Assembly (NCBI RefSeq): GCF_026278245.1
Contig: NZ_CP111079.1
Location: 2,916,501 to 2,980,500, forward strand
DNA from: Pontibacter kalidii
GTDB lineage: Bacteria; Bacteroidota; Bacteroidia; Cytophagales; Hymenobacteraceae
DNA length: 64,000 bases
Reading direction: 5' to 3'
Shown: positions 27,404 to 35,804 of the stretch, piece after piece
Numbering within the stretch: the first letter of the stretch is position 1
Layout: each line of letters begins with the position of its first letter
Made by a program: the position numbers and the translations under genes
Notes under the pieces: model-generated
What the model saw: the letters and a program-made list of their open reading frames with translations, nothing else
What the model was told of the DNA's origin: nothing
The model's database searches: none

Positions 27404-28675
27404 ATGATAAGAGCCAACGACCCATCTCTGCATTCCTGGATCGAGATTGATGCCAACAGCGATTTTCCCATTCAGAACCTGCCCTTTGGTATTTTCCGCA
27501 CACCCGATCGCGACCCGCGCGTGGGGGTGGCCATTGGGGAGTACATCCTGGACCTCTGCGAGCTGGGTCGCCGCGATTTTTTCGAGCTTATCGACATAGA
27601 CCCTAACGTATTCCACCGCCCGTACCTCAACGATTTCATTGCCTTAGGCAAACCTATATGGCGTGCGGTGCGCAACCGGGTGTCAGAGTTGCTCCGCAAC
27701 GATAACGACGAGATCAGCGGCAACAGCCATTTAATCCGGGCCCTGTTGGTACAACAGAGCGAAGCCGAGATGCTGCTGCCGGTAAAGGTGGGCAACTACA
27801 CTGATTTCTACTCCAGCATCGAGCATGCCACCAACGTAGGCACCATGTTCCGCGACCCAAAGAACGCGCTGCTGCCCAACTGGAAACACATCCCGATCGG
27901 CTATCACGGGCGTGCTTCTTCCATTGTGGTGTCGGGCACTGATATTCACCGCCCACAGGGCCAGACAAAGGCACCGGATGCGGAGGCTCCTACCTTCGGC
28001 CCTACCCGATTGCTCGACTTCGAACTGGAAGTGGCGTTTATCACCGGCCGCGAAACGCAGTTGGGAGAAAGTATAACACCAAACGAGGCGGATGATTATA
28101 TCTTCGGACTAGTGCTGTTCAACGACTGGTCAGCCCGCGACATGCAAACCTGGGAGTATGTGCCGTTGGGACCGTTCCTGGCGAAGAGCTTTGCTTCGTC
28201 TGTTTCGCCGTGGGTGGTAACGCTGGACGCGCTGGAGCCATTTAAAGTAAGAGGCCCCGTGCAAGACCCAAAACCCCTGCCCTACCTGGAGTTCACCGGC
28301 AACCACAACTACGACATTAAGCTGGAGGTGCTGCTGCAGCCGGAGGGTGGTGAGGAGAACAGCATCTGCCGCTCCAACTATAAGTACATGTACTGGAACA
28401 TGAACCAGCAGCTGGCGCACCAGAGCAGCAACGGCTGCAATATTCAGGTAGGAGATATGTACGCCTCCGGCACCATCAGCGGCTCCGAGAAGGACTCTTA
28501 TGGCTCGATGCTGGAGCTGACCTGGCGTGGTACCAACCCCATTAAACTTTCCGACGGCTCCGAGCGCAAGTTCATCAACGACGGCGACAGGGTGATCATG
28601 CGCGGCTTCGGAGAACGTAACGGCATCCGCATTGGTTTTGGAGAGGTGAAAGCAAAGGTACTGCCGGCGGTGTAG
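27404..28675 (+). CDS. fahA: fumarylacetoacetase
   Basis: 423 residues, the usual length. It cleaves fumarylacetoacetate to fumarate and acetoacetate in the last step of tyrosine and phenylalanine breakdown. The N-terminal SH3-like domain (about 1-120) starts SWIEIDANSDFPIQNLPFG. The catalytic C-terminal domain has VGNYTDFYSSIEHATNVG with the catalytic His in SSIEHA, WKHIPIGYHGRASSIV, LDFELEVAFITG (metal-binding acids), FNDWSARDMQTWEYVPLGPF and SGSEKDSYGSMLELTW. It appears to start the forward unit continuing into the flavin-reductase gene 94 bases downstream. Neighbouring tyrosine-catabolic genes such as hmgA or hppD are not in the window. Confidence 0.97.
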   Translation: MIRANDPSLHSWIEIDANSDFPIQNLPFGIFRTPDRDPRVGVAIGEYILDLCELGRRDFFELIDIDPNVFHRPYLNDFIALGKPIWRAVRNRVSELLRNDNDEISGNSHLIRALLVQQSEAEMLLPVKVGNYTDFYSSIEHATNVGTMFRDPKNALLPNWKHIPIGYHGRASSIVVSGTDIHRPQGQTKAPDAEAPTFGPTRLLDFELEVAFITGRETQLGESITPNEADDYIFGLVLFNDWSARDMQTWEYVPLGPFLAKSFASSVSPWVVTLDALEPFKVRGPVQDPKPLPYLEFTGNHNYDIKLEVLLQPEGGEENSICRSNYKYMYWNMNQQLAHQSSNGCNIQVGDMYASGTISGSEKDSYGSMLELTWRGTNPIKLSDGSERKFINDGDRVIMRGFGERNGIRIGFGEVKAKVLPAV

Positions 28676-28709
28676 TGATTGGTTATTAGTTGTTCGTTAT
28701 TAGTTTAAG

Positions 28710-28768
28710 GTTTACTTTCTAACTCCCAAACTCTCTAACTTCCAAACTCTCTAACTCCCAAACTTCCC
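28710..28768. repeat. CTAACT-type low-complexity repeat, copy 2
   Basis: About three imperfect 17-base units of the form CTCTAACTCCCAAACT are placed in tandem and end right before the ATG of the flavin-reductase gene at 28770. They fill the place where a ribosome-binding site would be. Confidence 0.75.
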
Positions 28769-28769
28769 T

Positions 28770-29669
28770 ATGAAGACTGTAGACCCACAGGACGTTAAAA
28801 CAGCTGAGGTACATGCGTTGCTGCTGGGTGCCATAGCCCCCCGCCCGATCGCTTTTGCCAGCACTACTGACCGGGAGGGGAATGTGAATCTGAGCCCGTT
28901 CAGCTTCTTCAACGTGTTTAGCGCCAAGCCACCCATACTTGTCTTCTCCCCTGCCCGCCGTGTGCGCGACAATACCAGCAAGCATACGCTGGAGAACGTG
29001 CTGGAAACGCGTGAGGTAGTGATTAACATCGCCAACTATGGTATTGTGGAGCAGATGTCGCTGGCCAGTACCGAGTATGATCGTGGTATTAACGAGTTTA
29101 TTAAATCGGGCTTAACCCCGGAGGCCTCAGTGCTTGTGCAGCCGCCGCGCGTAAAAGAGGCCCCGGTAGCTTTTGAGTGCAAGGTGAATGACGTGATCAG
29201 CCTAGGGCCCGAGGGTGGGGCCGGCAACCTGGTAATCTGCGAGGTGCTGCTGATACATGTGAATGAAAAAATACTGGATGAGGCAGGCAAGATAGACCCG
29301 TATAAGCTGGATGCCGTGGCCCGTATGGGCGGCGATTACTACCTGCGTGCCAACGGTGATTGTATTTTCGAACTGCCCAAGCCTATTCGCAACAAGGGCA
29401 TCGGCATAGATCAGCTTCCTGGTTTCATCCGCAACAGCAGCATACTTACCGGTAATAACCTGGCTCGTCTGGGTAATTCTGAAGTTGTCCCCTCAGAGGC
29501 AGAGGTAGAGGCTTTCAAACAAGATCCGTTGGTGAGTTATACTTTCTCCAAGTATAAAAACGACTCCACCCGCCTGAGTAAGCAACTGGAGTATTTAGGC
29601 AAAAAACTGCTGGAAGATAATCAAGTTGAGAAGGCATGGAAAGTGCTGCTGTTGAGTGGCAAAGTATAA
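28770..29669 (+). CDS. flavin reductase-like FMN-binding protein
   Basis: 299 residues. The first 200 form a split-barrel FMN-binding domain of the flavin-reductase-like family: LLLGAIAPRPIAFASTTD, SPFSFFNVFSAKPPILVFSP, VVINIANYGIVEQMS and EAPVAFECKVNDVISLG. The C-terminal 90 residues are an extra helical part seen in long members of this group. Such proteins bind FMN and reduce it or act as oxidoreductases. It follows fumarylacetoacetase in the same direction and could be co-transcribed; members are often found near aromatic amino-acid degradation genes, which fits. A very strong hairpin terminator closes the unit. Confidence 0.85.
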   Translation: MKTVDPQDVKTAEVHALLLGAIAPRPIAFASTTDREGNVNLSPFSFFNVFSAKPPILVFSPARRVRDNTSKHTLENVLETREVVINIANYGIVEQMSLASTEYDRGINEFIKSGLTPEASVLVQPPRVKEAPVAFECKVNDVISLGPEGGAGNLVICEVLLIHVNEKILDEAGKIDPYKLDAVARMGGDYYLRANGDCIFELPKPIRNKGIGIDQLPGFIRNSSILTGNNLARLGNSEVVPSEAEVEAFKQDPLVSYTFSKYKNDSTRLSKQLEYLGKKLLEDNQVEKAWKVLLLSGKV

Positions 29670-29714
29670 AGCCGGAGTCCAGTTACTCTACGCTGGTGCC
29701 ATTAAAGTATGAGC

Positions 29715-29767
29715 AAGTATAAAACAGAGAAGCTCGCTTTACCAGCGAGCTTCTCTGTTTTATACTT
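29715..29767. terminator. bidirectional terminator with a 24-bp perfect stem
   Basis: The arms 29715-29738 and 29744-29767 are exact reverse complements over 24 bases with a 5-base loop. The outer six bases are AAGTAT / ATACTT, so the abundant AAGTATA motif closes the stem. It lies between the convergent flavin-reductase gene (ends 29669) and the PglF-like gene (ends 29776), and has A- and T-rich arms suitable for both directions. Confidence 0.93.
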
Positions 29768-29775
29768 AAGCGTTG

Positions 29776-31707
29776 TTAGTTTACCTGCAGGTCCAGTTCC
29801 TCAAAACGTGAGTTCTTGCTGATATACTCCGGCACGATTTGCTTCATCTTCCGCACCACCATCAGCTCATCCTTGGTCTTGTTCAGCTGCATCAGCTCGT
29901 CAATGTCGGTCACTACATCATCGTAGCGGTAGTTCCTTACTTTGGATATCTTGATCTTGGAGTGATGGGTTGGAATGGTCAGCTCCTCCTCATTCAGCAA
30001 CTCCTCGAATAACTTCTCTCCAGGTCTCAGGCCGGTGAAGGTAACCGGGATGTCCACATCCGGAATCAGGCCAGCCAGCTTGATCATCTTTCTGGCCAGG
30101 TCCACGATCTTCACCGGCTCCCCCATGTCAAAGATAAAGATCTCACCGCCGTTGCCCATCGTGCCAGCCTCCAGCACCAGCTGAACCGCCTCCGGTATGG
30201 TCATAAAGTAGCGGGTGATGTCCGGGTGCGTTACCGTAACCGGGCCGCCCCGCTCAATCTGCTGGCGGAAACGTGGGATAACCGAACCGTTAGAGCCCAG
30301 CACATTGCCAAAGCGCGTGGTGATGAACTTGGTTTGCATCACCTGCTTGTACGGGTGCTTGTTGCCATTCACCTTGCCGTGGTTCAGGTTGTTTAGCGAC
30401 TGTATGTAGATCTCTGCGATACGCTTGGAGGTGCCCATTACGTTAGTGGGGTTCACCGCCTTGTCCGTGGATATCATCACAAACTTCTCCACATCAAAGG
30501 TAAGCGAAAGGTCCGCCAAGGTTCTGGTTCCCAAGATGTTTGTCAGCACCGCCTCACAAGGGTTATTCTCCATCATCGGCACGTGCTTGTACGCAGCAGC
30601 ATGGTATACTACATCTGGTGTGTACTCCTTAAACATGGAGTACATCCTGGTTGAGTTGGTGATGTCTCCGATAAAGATAGCCATCTTGCTGTCCGGGTAC
30701 TGCTCCTCCATCTCCAGCTGCAGCTCATGCAGAGGCGACTCCGCCTGGTCGCACACGATCAGCAGTTCGGGGCCGTAGCTCATCACCTGCCGTACGATCT
30801 CAGAGCCAATGGAGCCAGCGCCACCCGTTACCAGCACCCGCTTGCCGCGCAGGTCGCTGCTAATACGATCATTCTCTATAACGATAGGCGGACGCTGCAG
30901 CAAGTCTTCTATTCTCAGATCCTTGATCTGGTTCATGCTCAGTTGACCTGACATCCACTGCTCGGTTGGGGGCACGGTGAGTACTTTAACCCCCAGTTCC
31001 ACACATCGCTCTACAAACAGCTTCTGGTTATCGGATTTCAGGTCATCGGCAAACACCATCACCTTATCCACCCTGAGCTTTTGCTGCAGCCGCTCAATAT
31101 CATCGATGTGGTACACACGGATCTGATGAATGTTCTTGTCAACTTTATTTGAGTTCTCATCCAGGAAACCCGCAATGTGGAAACGCCCCGTGCCGCTGGT
31201 TTCCAGGGCCTGCTTCAGCAGGATAGAGTAGCCGTTGGCACCGTAGATCAGCACCCGCTCGCGCTCCCCCGGGGCACCGCGCTTAAAGAAAAGGAAAAGG
31301 GCCTTTGCCCCCATCCGCACCAGCGTAAGCAAGGTGGAGGAAACAAAGAAGCTGATAAGCAGCACCAGGTAAATGTTAACTGAGTCGATGCCATGCACAG
31401 GCGCCACCCAAAGACCTATCAGGGCACCATAGGAAAGGCTGGCAATGAGCACTGCCGTGAAAATGCGGTAAATGTCGTAGATACTGGAATACCGGATAAG
31501 GCCGGTATGGATACGCATGGTATAGAAGGTGATCAGCGATACAAGCCCGAAAAGGCCAATGTATACCAGGAAGTGCCCCCGCATGATCTCCTCGAAGTGG
31601 AACTGCTTTATGATAAAGAACGAAAGGGCAAAAGACCAACTCATGATCAGTTGGTCAATTAACAGCACTATCCATTTCGGCAGTGACTTATTAAGTAAAA
31701 TTTTCAT
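29776..31707 (-). CDS. membrane-bound nucleotide-sugar 4,6-dehydratase, PglF/WbpM/CapD-like
   Basis: 643 residues. The N-terminus has four membrane segments (about 12-130), then a CoA-binding-like Rossmann domain (RVLIYGANGYSILLK), then the catalytic short-chain dehydrogenase domain (about 285-600) with GGAGSIGSEIVRQ, YHAAAYKHVPMMENNP, MISTDKAVNPTNVMGTSKR and TTRFGNVLGSNGSVIP. In this family a Met-type residue replaces the usual catalytic Tyr region (NVMGTSKR). The enzymes convert UDP-GlcNAc to its 4-keto-6-deoxy form. It is the last gene of the polysaccharide locus in transcription order. Together with PglE-, PglD- and PglC-like genes it suggests UDP-diacetylbacillosamine synthesis. It is separated from them by 1.36 kb without genes. 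Confidence 0.92.
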   Translation of the reverse strand: MKILLNKSLPKWIVLLIDQLIMSWSFALSFFIIKQFHFEEIMRGHFLVYIGLFGLVSLITFYTMRIHTGLIRYSSIYDIYRIFTAVLIASLSYGALIGLWVAPVHGIDSVNIYLVLLISFFVSSTLLTLVRMGAKALFLFFKRGAPGERERVLIYGANGYSILLKQALETSGTGRFHIAGFLDENSNKVDKNIHQIRVYHIDDIERLQQKLRVDKVMVFADDLKSDNQKLFVERCVELGVKVLTVPPTEQWMSGQLSMNQIKDLRIEDLLQRPPIVIENDRISSDLRGKRVLVTGGAGSIGSEIVRQVMSYGPELLIVCDQAESPLHELQLEMEEQYPDSKMAIFIGDITNSTRMYSMFKEYTPDVVYHAAAYKHVPMMENNPCEAVLTNILGTRTLADLSLTFDVEKFVMISTDKAVNPTNVMGTSKRIAEIYIQSLNNLNHGKVNGNKHPYKQVMQTKFITTRFGNVLGSNGSVIPRFRQQIERGGPVTVTHPDITRYFMTIPEAVQLVLEAGTMGNGGEIFIFDMGEPVKIVDLARKMIKLAGLIPDVDIPVTFTGLRPGEKLFEELLNEEELTIPTHHSKIKISKVRNYRYDDVVTDIDELMQLNKTKDELMVVRKMKQIVPEYISKNSRFEELDLQVN

Positions 31708-33070
31708 ATAGTATGACCCTTACAGCATCTACCTACACCTTAGCCGCCTATTACAACGCCTACAAAAAAGGCAAATCTGTATTCTTTTGTAAAACTATTC
31801 AACCAATACCAAACAAAATAAGACACATAAATATACTAACAACACCTGTACTATATAGGTAATGTTAAATAATTATGTGCGTAGAGCGGTATTCAATACT
31901 GCAATCCGTAGATATGAACGCAAAGAGCAGGCTTTGGTTGTACCTGACTTATGCTGCTTATCCGGACTTTTCTGGCCGGAACACCTTTTAACGCCAGAAA
32001 TAGAATATTAGCAAAGTAAAATACATCCTTTACTAAAAACTGTGCAAATATAACATAAAATCCCGATATAAAGCCAGTAAAGTCAAGTCATTATTGTGGA
32101 TAAGTATTTATAAAGAATAGCGGAGTGGAGACTGAGCTCAAGACGTACATGTATGGCAATGACTGAGGCTGCTATTTGGCTGTTCCCCGGAAAGTTAAAT
32201 TTCAATAAAAATGGCCTGGTTTTACGTCACTATAGCCAATAATACTATTATTTAACAGGCTCGGGGATTAACATAAACTGAGCGCGCCGATCTTTTTTCT
32301 GATTATGTTACACACCAATACATAAGGAAACATCTCTGCGTTGCCATCTAGCAAAGCTTAATTTCTCAGTTGATGTTTCGTAGAAGTTCGTTATGACTGG
32401 AGTTGCTACCTTTGAAGGGGGCAAGGGAAATGAAGCTATCGAGCGGAAAGTCTACTGTCATGCTGTAAGGAAAGCTGAGAAAAAAGAGGGTCCCTTCCCC
32501 GGGAGGTGAAGCTGCTGCGACTGGCCCACAAGATCCTTCCAGGATGACAAAAATGATAATAGCCCGATCTTCCGAAGGGAACGAAGAGCTTGCTGCGTCA
32601 CCTCATGTACCATTTCATCTGTAAAAGAAGGACGAGATTAGGCATGTTAGGCACAAGGTCTTTGTAAAGATAAGTTCAGGGGTGAATTCCTGAGCATAAG
32701 TATAAAGTGTAAACCTCCGGCGCCATACAGAGACCGGGGGTTTATACTTTAAATAACCTTCGTTGCGATTAACTAATCCTTCCGGGGCTACGAACAGGAC
32801 ACATTTTGTTCCTGCCGCAAGATTTCATCTTGTGGCTATCAATAAAGCAAGCTTTCAGCTAGCACAAGTATAACCCCTACTTCCTTCCAGACATCGCAAG
32901 CTAAAAGCTTGCCGGAACGGAGAACCATGAGTTGAAAGCTCGCGGGAGAGGATAGTTTTTATTGAACTTGTGCCCTAAACATATTCCTTGAGGAGCAGGG
33001 GCAGGTAAACACCTCTATAAAAGCAAAAAATCGCAACTGGAGTTTTATACTTATACGAAGAAGTATGGAG
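31708..33070. other. 1.36-kb gap without genes, with three hairpins
   Basis: No convincing coding frame on either strand. Three structures stand out. A 17-bp stem with two wobble pairs (32704-32720 with 32734-32750, loop 13 bases) ends in a T-rich stretch and looks like a terminator, though no gene precedes it. GCCGCAAGATTTCATCTTG (start 32814, closing TGGC) and CGCAAGCTAAAAGCTTGCCG (32895-32914) belong to the variable-stem family. The left 800 bases are AT-rich and may contain the promoter of the PglF-like gene, but I could not place one. Confidence 0.6.
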
Positions 33071-34207
33071 CTATACGTTGGCTTCCTCGTATAGCTGCTT
33101 TAGTTGCGACACCACCCGGTCCAGATCCGTATCAGTTAGGTTAGAGCCGGAGGGCAGGCAAAGGCCCTGCTCGAAAAGGCGCTCGCTCGTACCATCGCCA
33201 TAAAAAGGTGCATCCGCAAAAATAGGCTGCAGGTGCATCGGCTTCCAAAGCGGGCGTGTCTCGATGTTGTCCTTCTCCAGGTGCAGGCGGATGTCTTCCC
33301 TCGTCACTTCCCCTTCTACCAGCACCGTGCTTAGCCACCTGTTAGAGTAGAAGTCAACGTTTGGTTCTTCTGCAAAACTTACTGCAGCTAGCGCTGCAAA
33401 CGTTTCTTTATAGAAGCTATAGTTACTGCGGCGCTTCTCCACACGCTGCGGCAGCACCTCCATCTGGCCACGGCCTATACCGGCACATATATTGCTCATG
33501 CGGTAGTTGTAGCCGATATGTGAGTGCTGGTAGTGCGGAGCCGCGTCGCGGGCTTGTGTAGCCAGAAAGCGTGATTTTTTAATCCACTCCTCATTCTTAG
33601 ACACGAGTGCACCGCCACCGGAAGTGGTGATGATCTTGTTGCCGTTGAAGGAAAGGATGCTCATAGCCCCGAAGGTGCCCAACTTTTGCCCTTTGTAAGA
33701 GGAGCCTAATGCCTCCGCTGCATCCTCCACCACCGGTATCTCATACTTGTCGGCAACGGACATGATACGATCCATTTGTGCGGGCATACCATAGAGGTGC
33801 ACTACAATAATTGCCTTTGGCTTCTTGCCTTTGCTGATTCTGTCCTGAATGGCAGCCTCCAAATGCTCCGGTGACATGTTCCAGGTCTCTTCCTCGCTGT
33901 CTACAAATACAGGCGTAGCGCCCTGGTAGGCAATAGGGTTCGCCGAAGCTGAGAAGGTCATCGATTGGCAGATCACCTCATCACCCGCCTGCACACCAAG
34001 TATGATCAGGGCCAGGTGCAGGGCAGCGGTGCCAGAACTTAATGCCGCCACATGCACACCTTCACCTAAGTAAGAAGCCAGGTTGCGCTCAAAGCCATCC
34101 ACGTGCGGGCCGAGCGGCGCGATCCAGTTGGTATCAAAAGCCTCTTTTACGTACTTAAACTCATTCTCGCCCATGTGCGGGGAAGAGAGCCAGATTTTTT
34201 CGTTCAT
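33071..34207 (-). CDS. DegT/DnrJ/EryC1/StrS aminotransferase, PglE-like
   Basis: 378 residues, a PLP-dependent sugar aminotransferase. It begins IWLSSPHMGENEFKYVKEAF. Conserved blocks: ALSSGTAALHLALI, VICQSMTFSASANPIAYQGA, VVEDAAEALGSSYKG and the PLP lysine in LSFNGNKIITTSGGGAL (about 180-195). The closest described type is PglE/PerA-like enzymes that aminate UDP-4-keto-6-deoxy sugars. The acetyltransferase gene ends two bases before its start, and the matching 4,6-dehydratase is the next gene downstream. The assignment to bacillosamine synthesis rests on this context; the same fold makes many other amino sugars. Confidence 0.9.
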   Translation of the reverse strand: MNEKIWLSSPHMGENEFKYVKEAFDTNWIAPLGPHVDGFERNLASYLGEGVHVAALSSGTAALHLALIILGVQAGDEVICQSMTFSASANPIAYQGATPVFVDSEEETWNMSPEHLEAAIQDRISKGKKPKAIIVVHLYGMPAQMDRIMSVADKYEIPVVEDAAEALGSSYKGQKLGTFGAMSILSFNGNKIITTSGGGALVSKNEEWIKKSRFLATQARDAAPHYQHSHIGYNYRMSNICAGIGRGQMEVLPQRVEKRRSNYSFYKETFAALAAVSFAEEPNVDFYSNRWLSTVLVEGEVTREDIRLHLEKDNIETRPLWKPMHLQPIFADAPFYGDGTSERLFEQGLCLPSGSNLTDTDLDRVVSQLKQLYEEANV

Positions 34208-34208
34208 A

Positions 34209-34805
34209 TCAACAGTATTTTATAATCTTGCCTGGGTTGCCTACGACTACAGCATTGTCCGGAATGTCACGAATGACGACTGCCCCTGCCCCTACCTGGC
34301 ACCACTTGCCTATTTTTACGCCCGGTATCACCACGGCCCCGGCTCCTATCCAGGTGCCTTCGCCCACCGACACGTTCCCGCAAAGTACGGCACCCGGCGA
34401 CACATGTGCAAAATCTCCCACCACACAATCGTGGTCTACTTTGGCTCCTGTGTTGATAATAACGTGTTTGCCCACCTCTACCTCCGCCTGAAGTATGGTT
34501 CCCTGCATCACCACCGTACCTTCACCCACCGAAGCACCCGGCGACAGGATAGCAGTATTGGAGATAGCCTGTCCATACTTTACTGTCAACTGCTGTGCAA
34601 TGCTGGCCCGGATACGGTTGTTGCCAATGCTGATAATCAGCGGCTCCTCCAGTTCGCGGCCTGGCTTGAATTTACCCAGCACCTTTATCCCGCATAACTC
34701 TTTCAGGTCCGGGTTATCATCAAACAAACCCGCTACCGACTCACCTGTACTTTGCAGGATATCAATAATGACTTTAGCATGTCCGCTGGCTCCGTATAGG
34801 TACAT
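34209..34805 (-). CDS. PglD/NeuD-like sugar N- or O-acetyltransferase
   Basis: 198 residues. The N-terminal nucleotide-sugar-binding fold has the PglD/NeuD signature MYLYGASGHAKVIIDIL and GLFDDNPDLKEL. The rest is a left-handed beta-helix of hexapeptide repeats (ILSPGASVGEGTVVMQGTI, HVSPGAVLCGNVSVGEGT), with a catalytic His in the HDCVVGDFAHVSPG stretch. PglD acetylates the 4-amino group of UDP-4-amino sugar in bacillosamine synthesis; NeuD acts on sialic acid. The position directly before a PglE-like gene favours PglD. A CTAACT-type repeat lies immediately upstream of the ATG. Confidence 0.88.
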   Translation of the reverse strand: MYLYGASGHAKVIIDILQSTGESVAGLFDDNPDLKELCGIKVLGKFKPGRELEEPLIISIGNNRIRASIAQQLTVKYGQAISNTAILSPGASVGEGTVVMQGTILQAEVEVGKHVIINTGAKVDHDCVVGDFAHVSPGAVLCGNVSVGEGTWIGAGAVVIPGVKIGKWCQVGAGAVVIRDIPDNAVVVGNPGKIIKYC

Positions 34806-34807
34806 TT

Positions 34808-34850
34808 TGGAAGTTAGAAAGTTTAGGAGTTAGAGAGTTAAAGAGTGAGT
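34808..34850. repeat. CTAACT-type low-complexity repeat, copy 3
   Basis: On the reverse strand it reads as several TCTAACTCCTAAACTTTC-type units ending two bases before the ATG of the PglD-like gene. Same family as 28710-28768. Confidence 0.7.
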
Positions 34851-34862
34851 TGTATGTCTCCG

Positions 34863-35148
34863 CTGGTGCGAGCTTGTAGCTCGTATCAAATGTTTCATAG
34901 AACCAAAGTATGAGCTACAACCTCGCACTAGACCCGCTCTTTCGGATTTGTAATCCGAAAGCAACTAGCCGCGGATTTGAAATCCGCAAATGCAAGGGCC
35001 GTAGATGCTGACAAGCAGGCGGATTGAAATCCGCAGTTAACCAGGTCCCGGATTACAAATCCGGAATAGCAAAGAGTGGAAGCTTTACTATACTTACACA
35101 CATTGTTTTATAGCCAGGCTGTTGTGCAGACAGGTCGCTACCTGTCCC
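34863..35148. repeat. cluster of six variable-stem hairpins inside the pgl-like operon
   Basis: Gap 34806-35186 between the PglD- and PglC-like genes. Hairpins: GCGAGCTTGTAGCTCG (34868-34883), TTCGGATTTGTAATCCGAA (34941-34959), GCGGATTTGAAATCCGC (34971-34987), GCGGATTGAAATCCGC (about 35018-35033), CCGGATTACAAATCCGG (about 35047-35063) and GACAGGTCGCTACCTGTC (35129-35146). Stem sequences differ but pairing is retained. The last is a variant of the GTCGCGAC-centred palindrome. Confidence 0.82.
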
Positions 35149-35186
35149 TACGAAACCAGACAGAATTTAAATTGTGATCCCTTTCA

Positions 35187-35804
35187 TCACCTATCATTCC
35201 CCTGGAACTTCGGCATCGTGGCTACACCCTCCGCACTAATGCCTTCCGATTTAAATATTTTAAAGATAGTCATAAAGATGATCCTCAGGTCCAGCCAGGG
35301 TGACATATTGTCTACATACCACACATCATAAGTAAACTTTGCATCCCAACTGATAGCATTGCGGCCATTTACCTGCGCCCAACCAGTTATTCCGGGTCTA
35401 ACTTCATGTCTTCGCTGCTGCACTTCGTTGTAAAGGGGGAGGTACTCTACCAGCAAAGGCCGAGGACCGATCAGGCTCATATCCCCTTTGATCACATTCA
35501 GCAGCTGCGGAATCTCATCCAGAGACGTTTTGCGCACAAATGCACCCACCGGCGTCAGGCGCACCTCATCGGGCAGCAGGTTCCCCTGCGCATCCTTCTG
35601 ATCGTTCATAGTTTTATATTTGATCACCCGGAATATCTTCCCGTTTTTGCCAGGCCGCGGCTGCAGGAAGAAAGGTTTTCCCTGGTTGGCAAAGTACAGC
35701 AAGCCCGTTACCACCAGAAAAACCGGCAGCAGCACGATAAAAGCCGTTAGGCTAAGTATAAAATCGAGGATGCGCTTAAGAAAATTTCGGTATAGCCAGT
35801 TCAT
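35187..35804 (-). CDS. PglC-like phosphoglycosyl transferase (initiating sugar-phosphate transferase)
   Basis: 205 residues, the size of monotopic PglC. One N-terminal membrane-inserted helix ([19 protein letters not shown]) precedes the catalytic domain: [14 protein letters not shown], then [27 protein letters not shown] with the Asp-Glu catalytic pair, and [20 protein letters not shown]. Such enzymes transfer a phospho-sugar from UDP-sugar to undecaprenyl phosphate and begin a lipid-linked glycan at the cytoplasmic membrane. Its start overlaps the end of the upstream glycosyltransferase gene by 29 bases, so both are co-translated. With PglD/E/F-like genes downstream the first sugar is probably diacetylbacillosamine. 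Confidence 0.93.
   Translation of the reverse strand: MNWLYRNFLKRILDFILSLTAFIVLLPVFLVVTGLLYFANQGKPFFLQPRPGKNGKIFRVIKYKTMNDQKDAQGNLLPDEVRLTPVGAFVRKTSLDEIPQLLNVIKGDMSLIGPRPLLVEYLPLYNEVQQRRHEVRPGITGWAQVNGRNAISWDAKFTYDVWYVDNMSPWLDLRIIFMTIFKIFKSEGISAEGVATMPKFQGNDR

Noticed and set aside
34863..35148. Repeated hairpins as a CRISPR array
   Set aside because: Units differ in sequence and spacing, are themselves palindromic and have no constant-length spacers; no cas gene is present.
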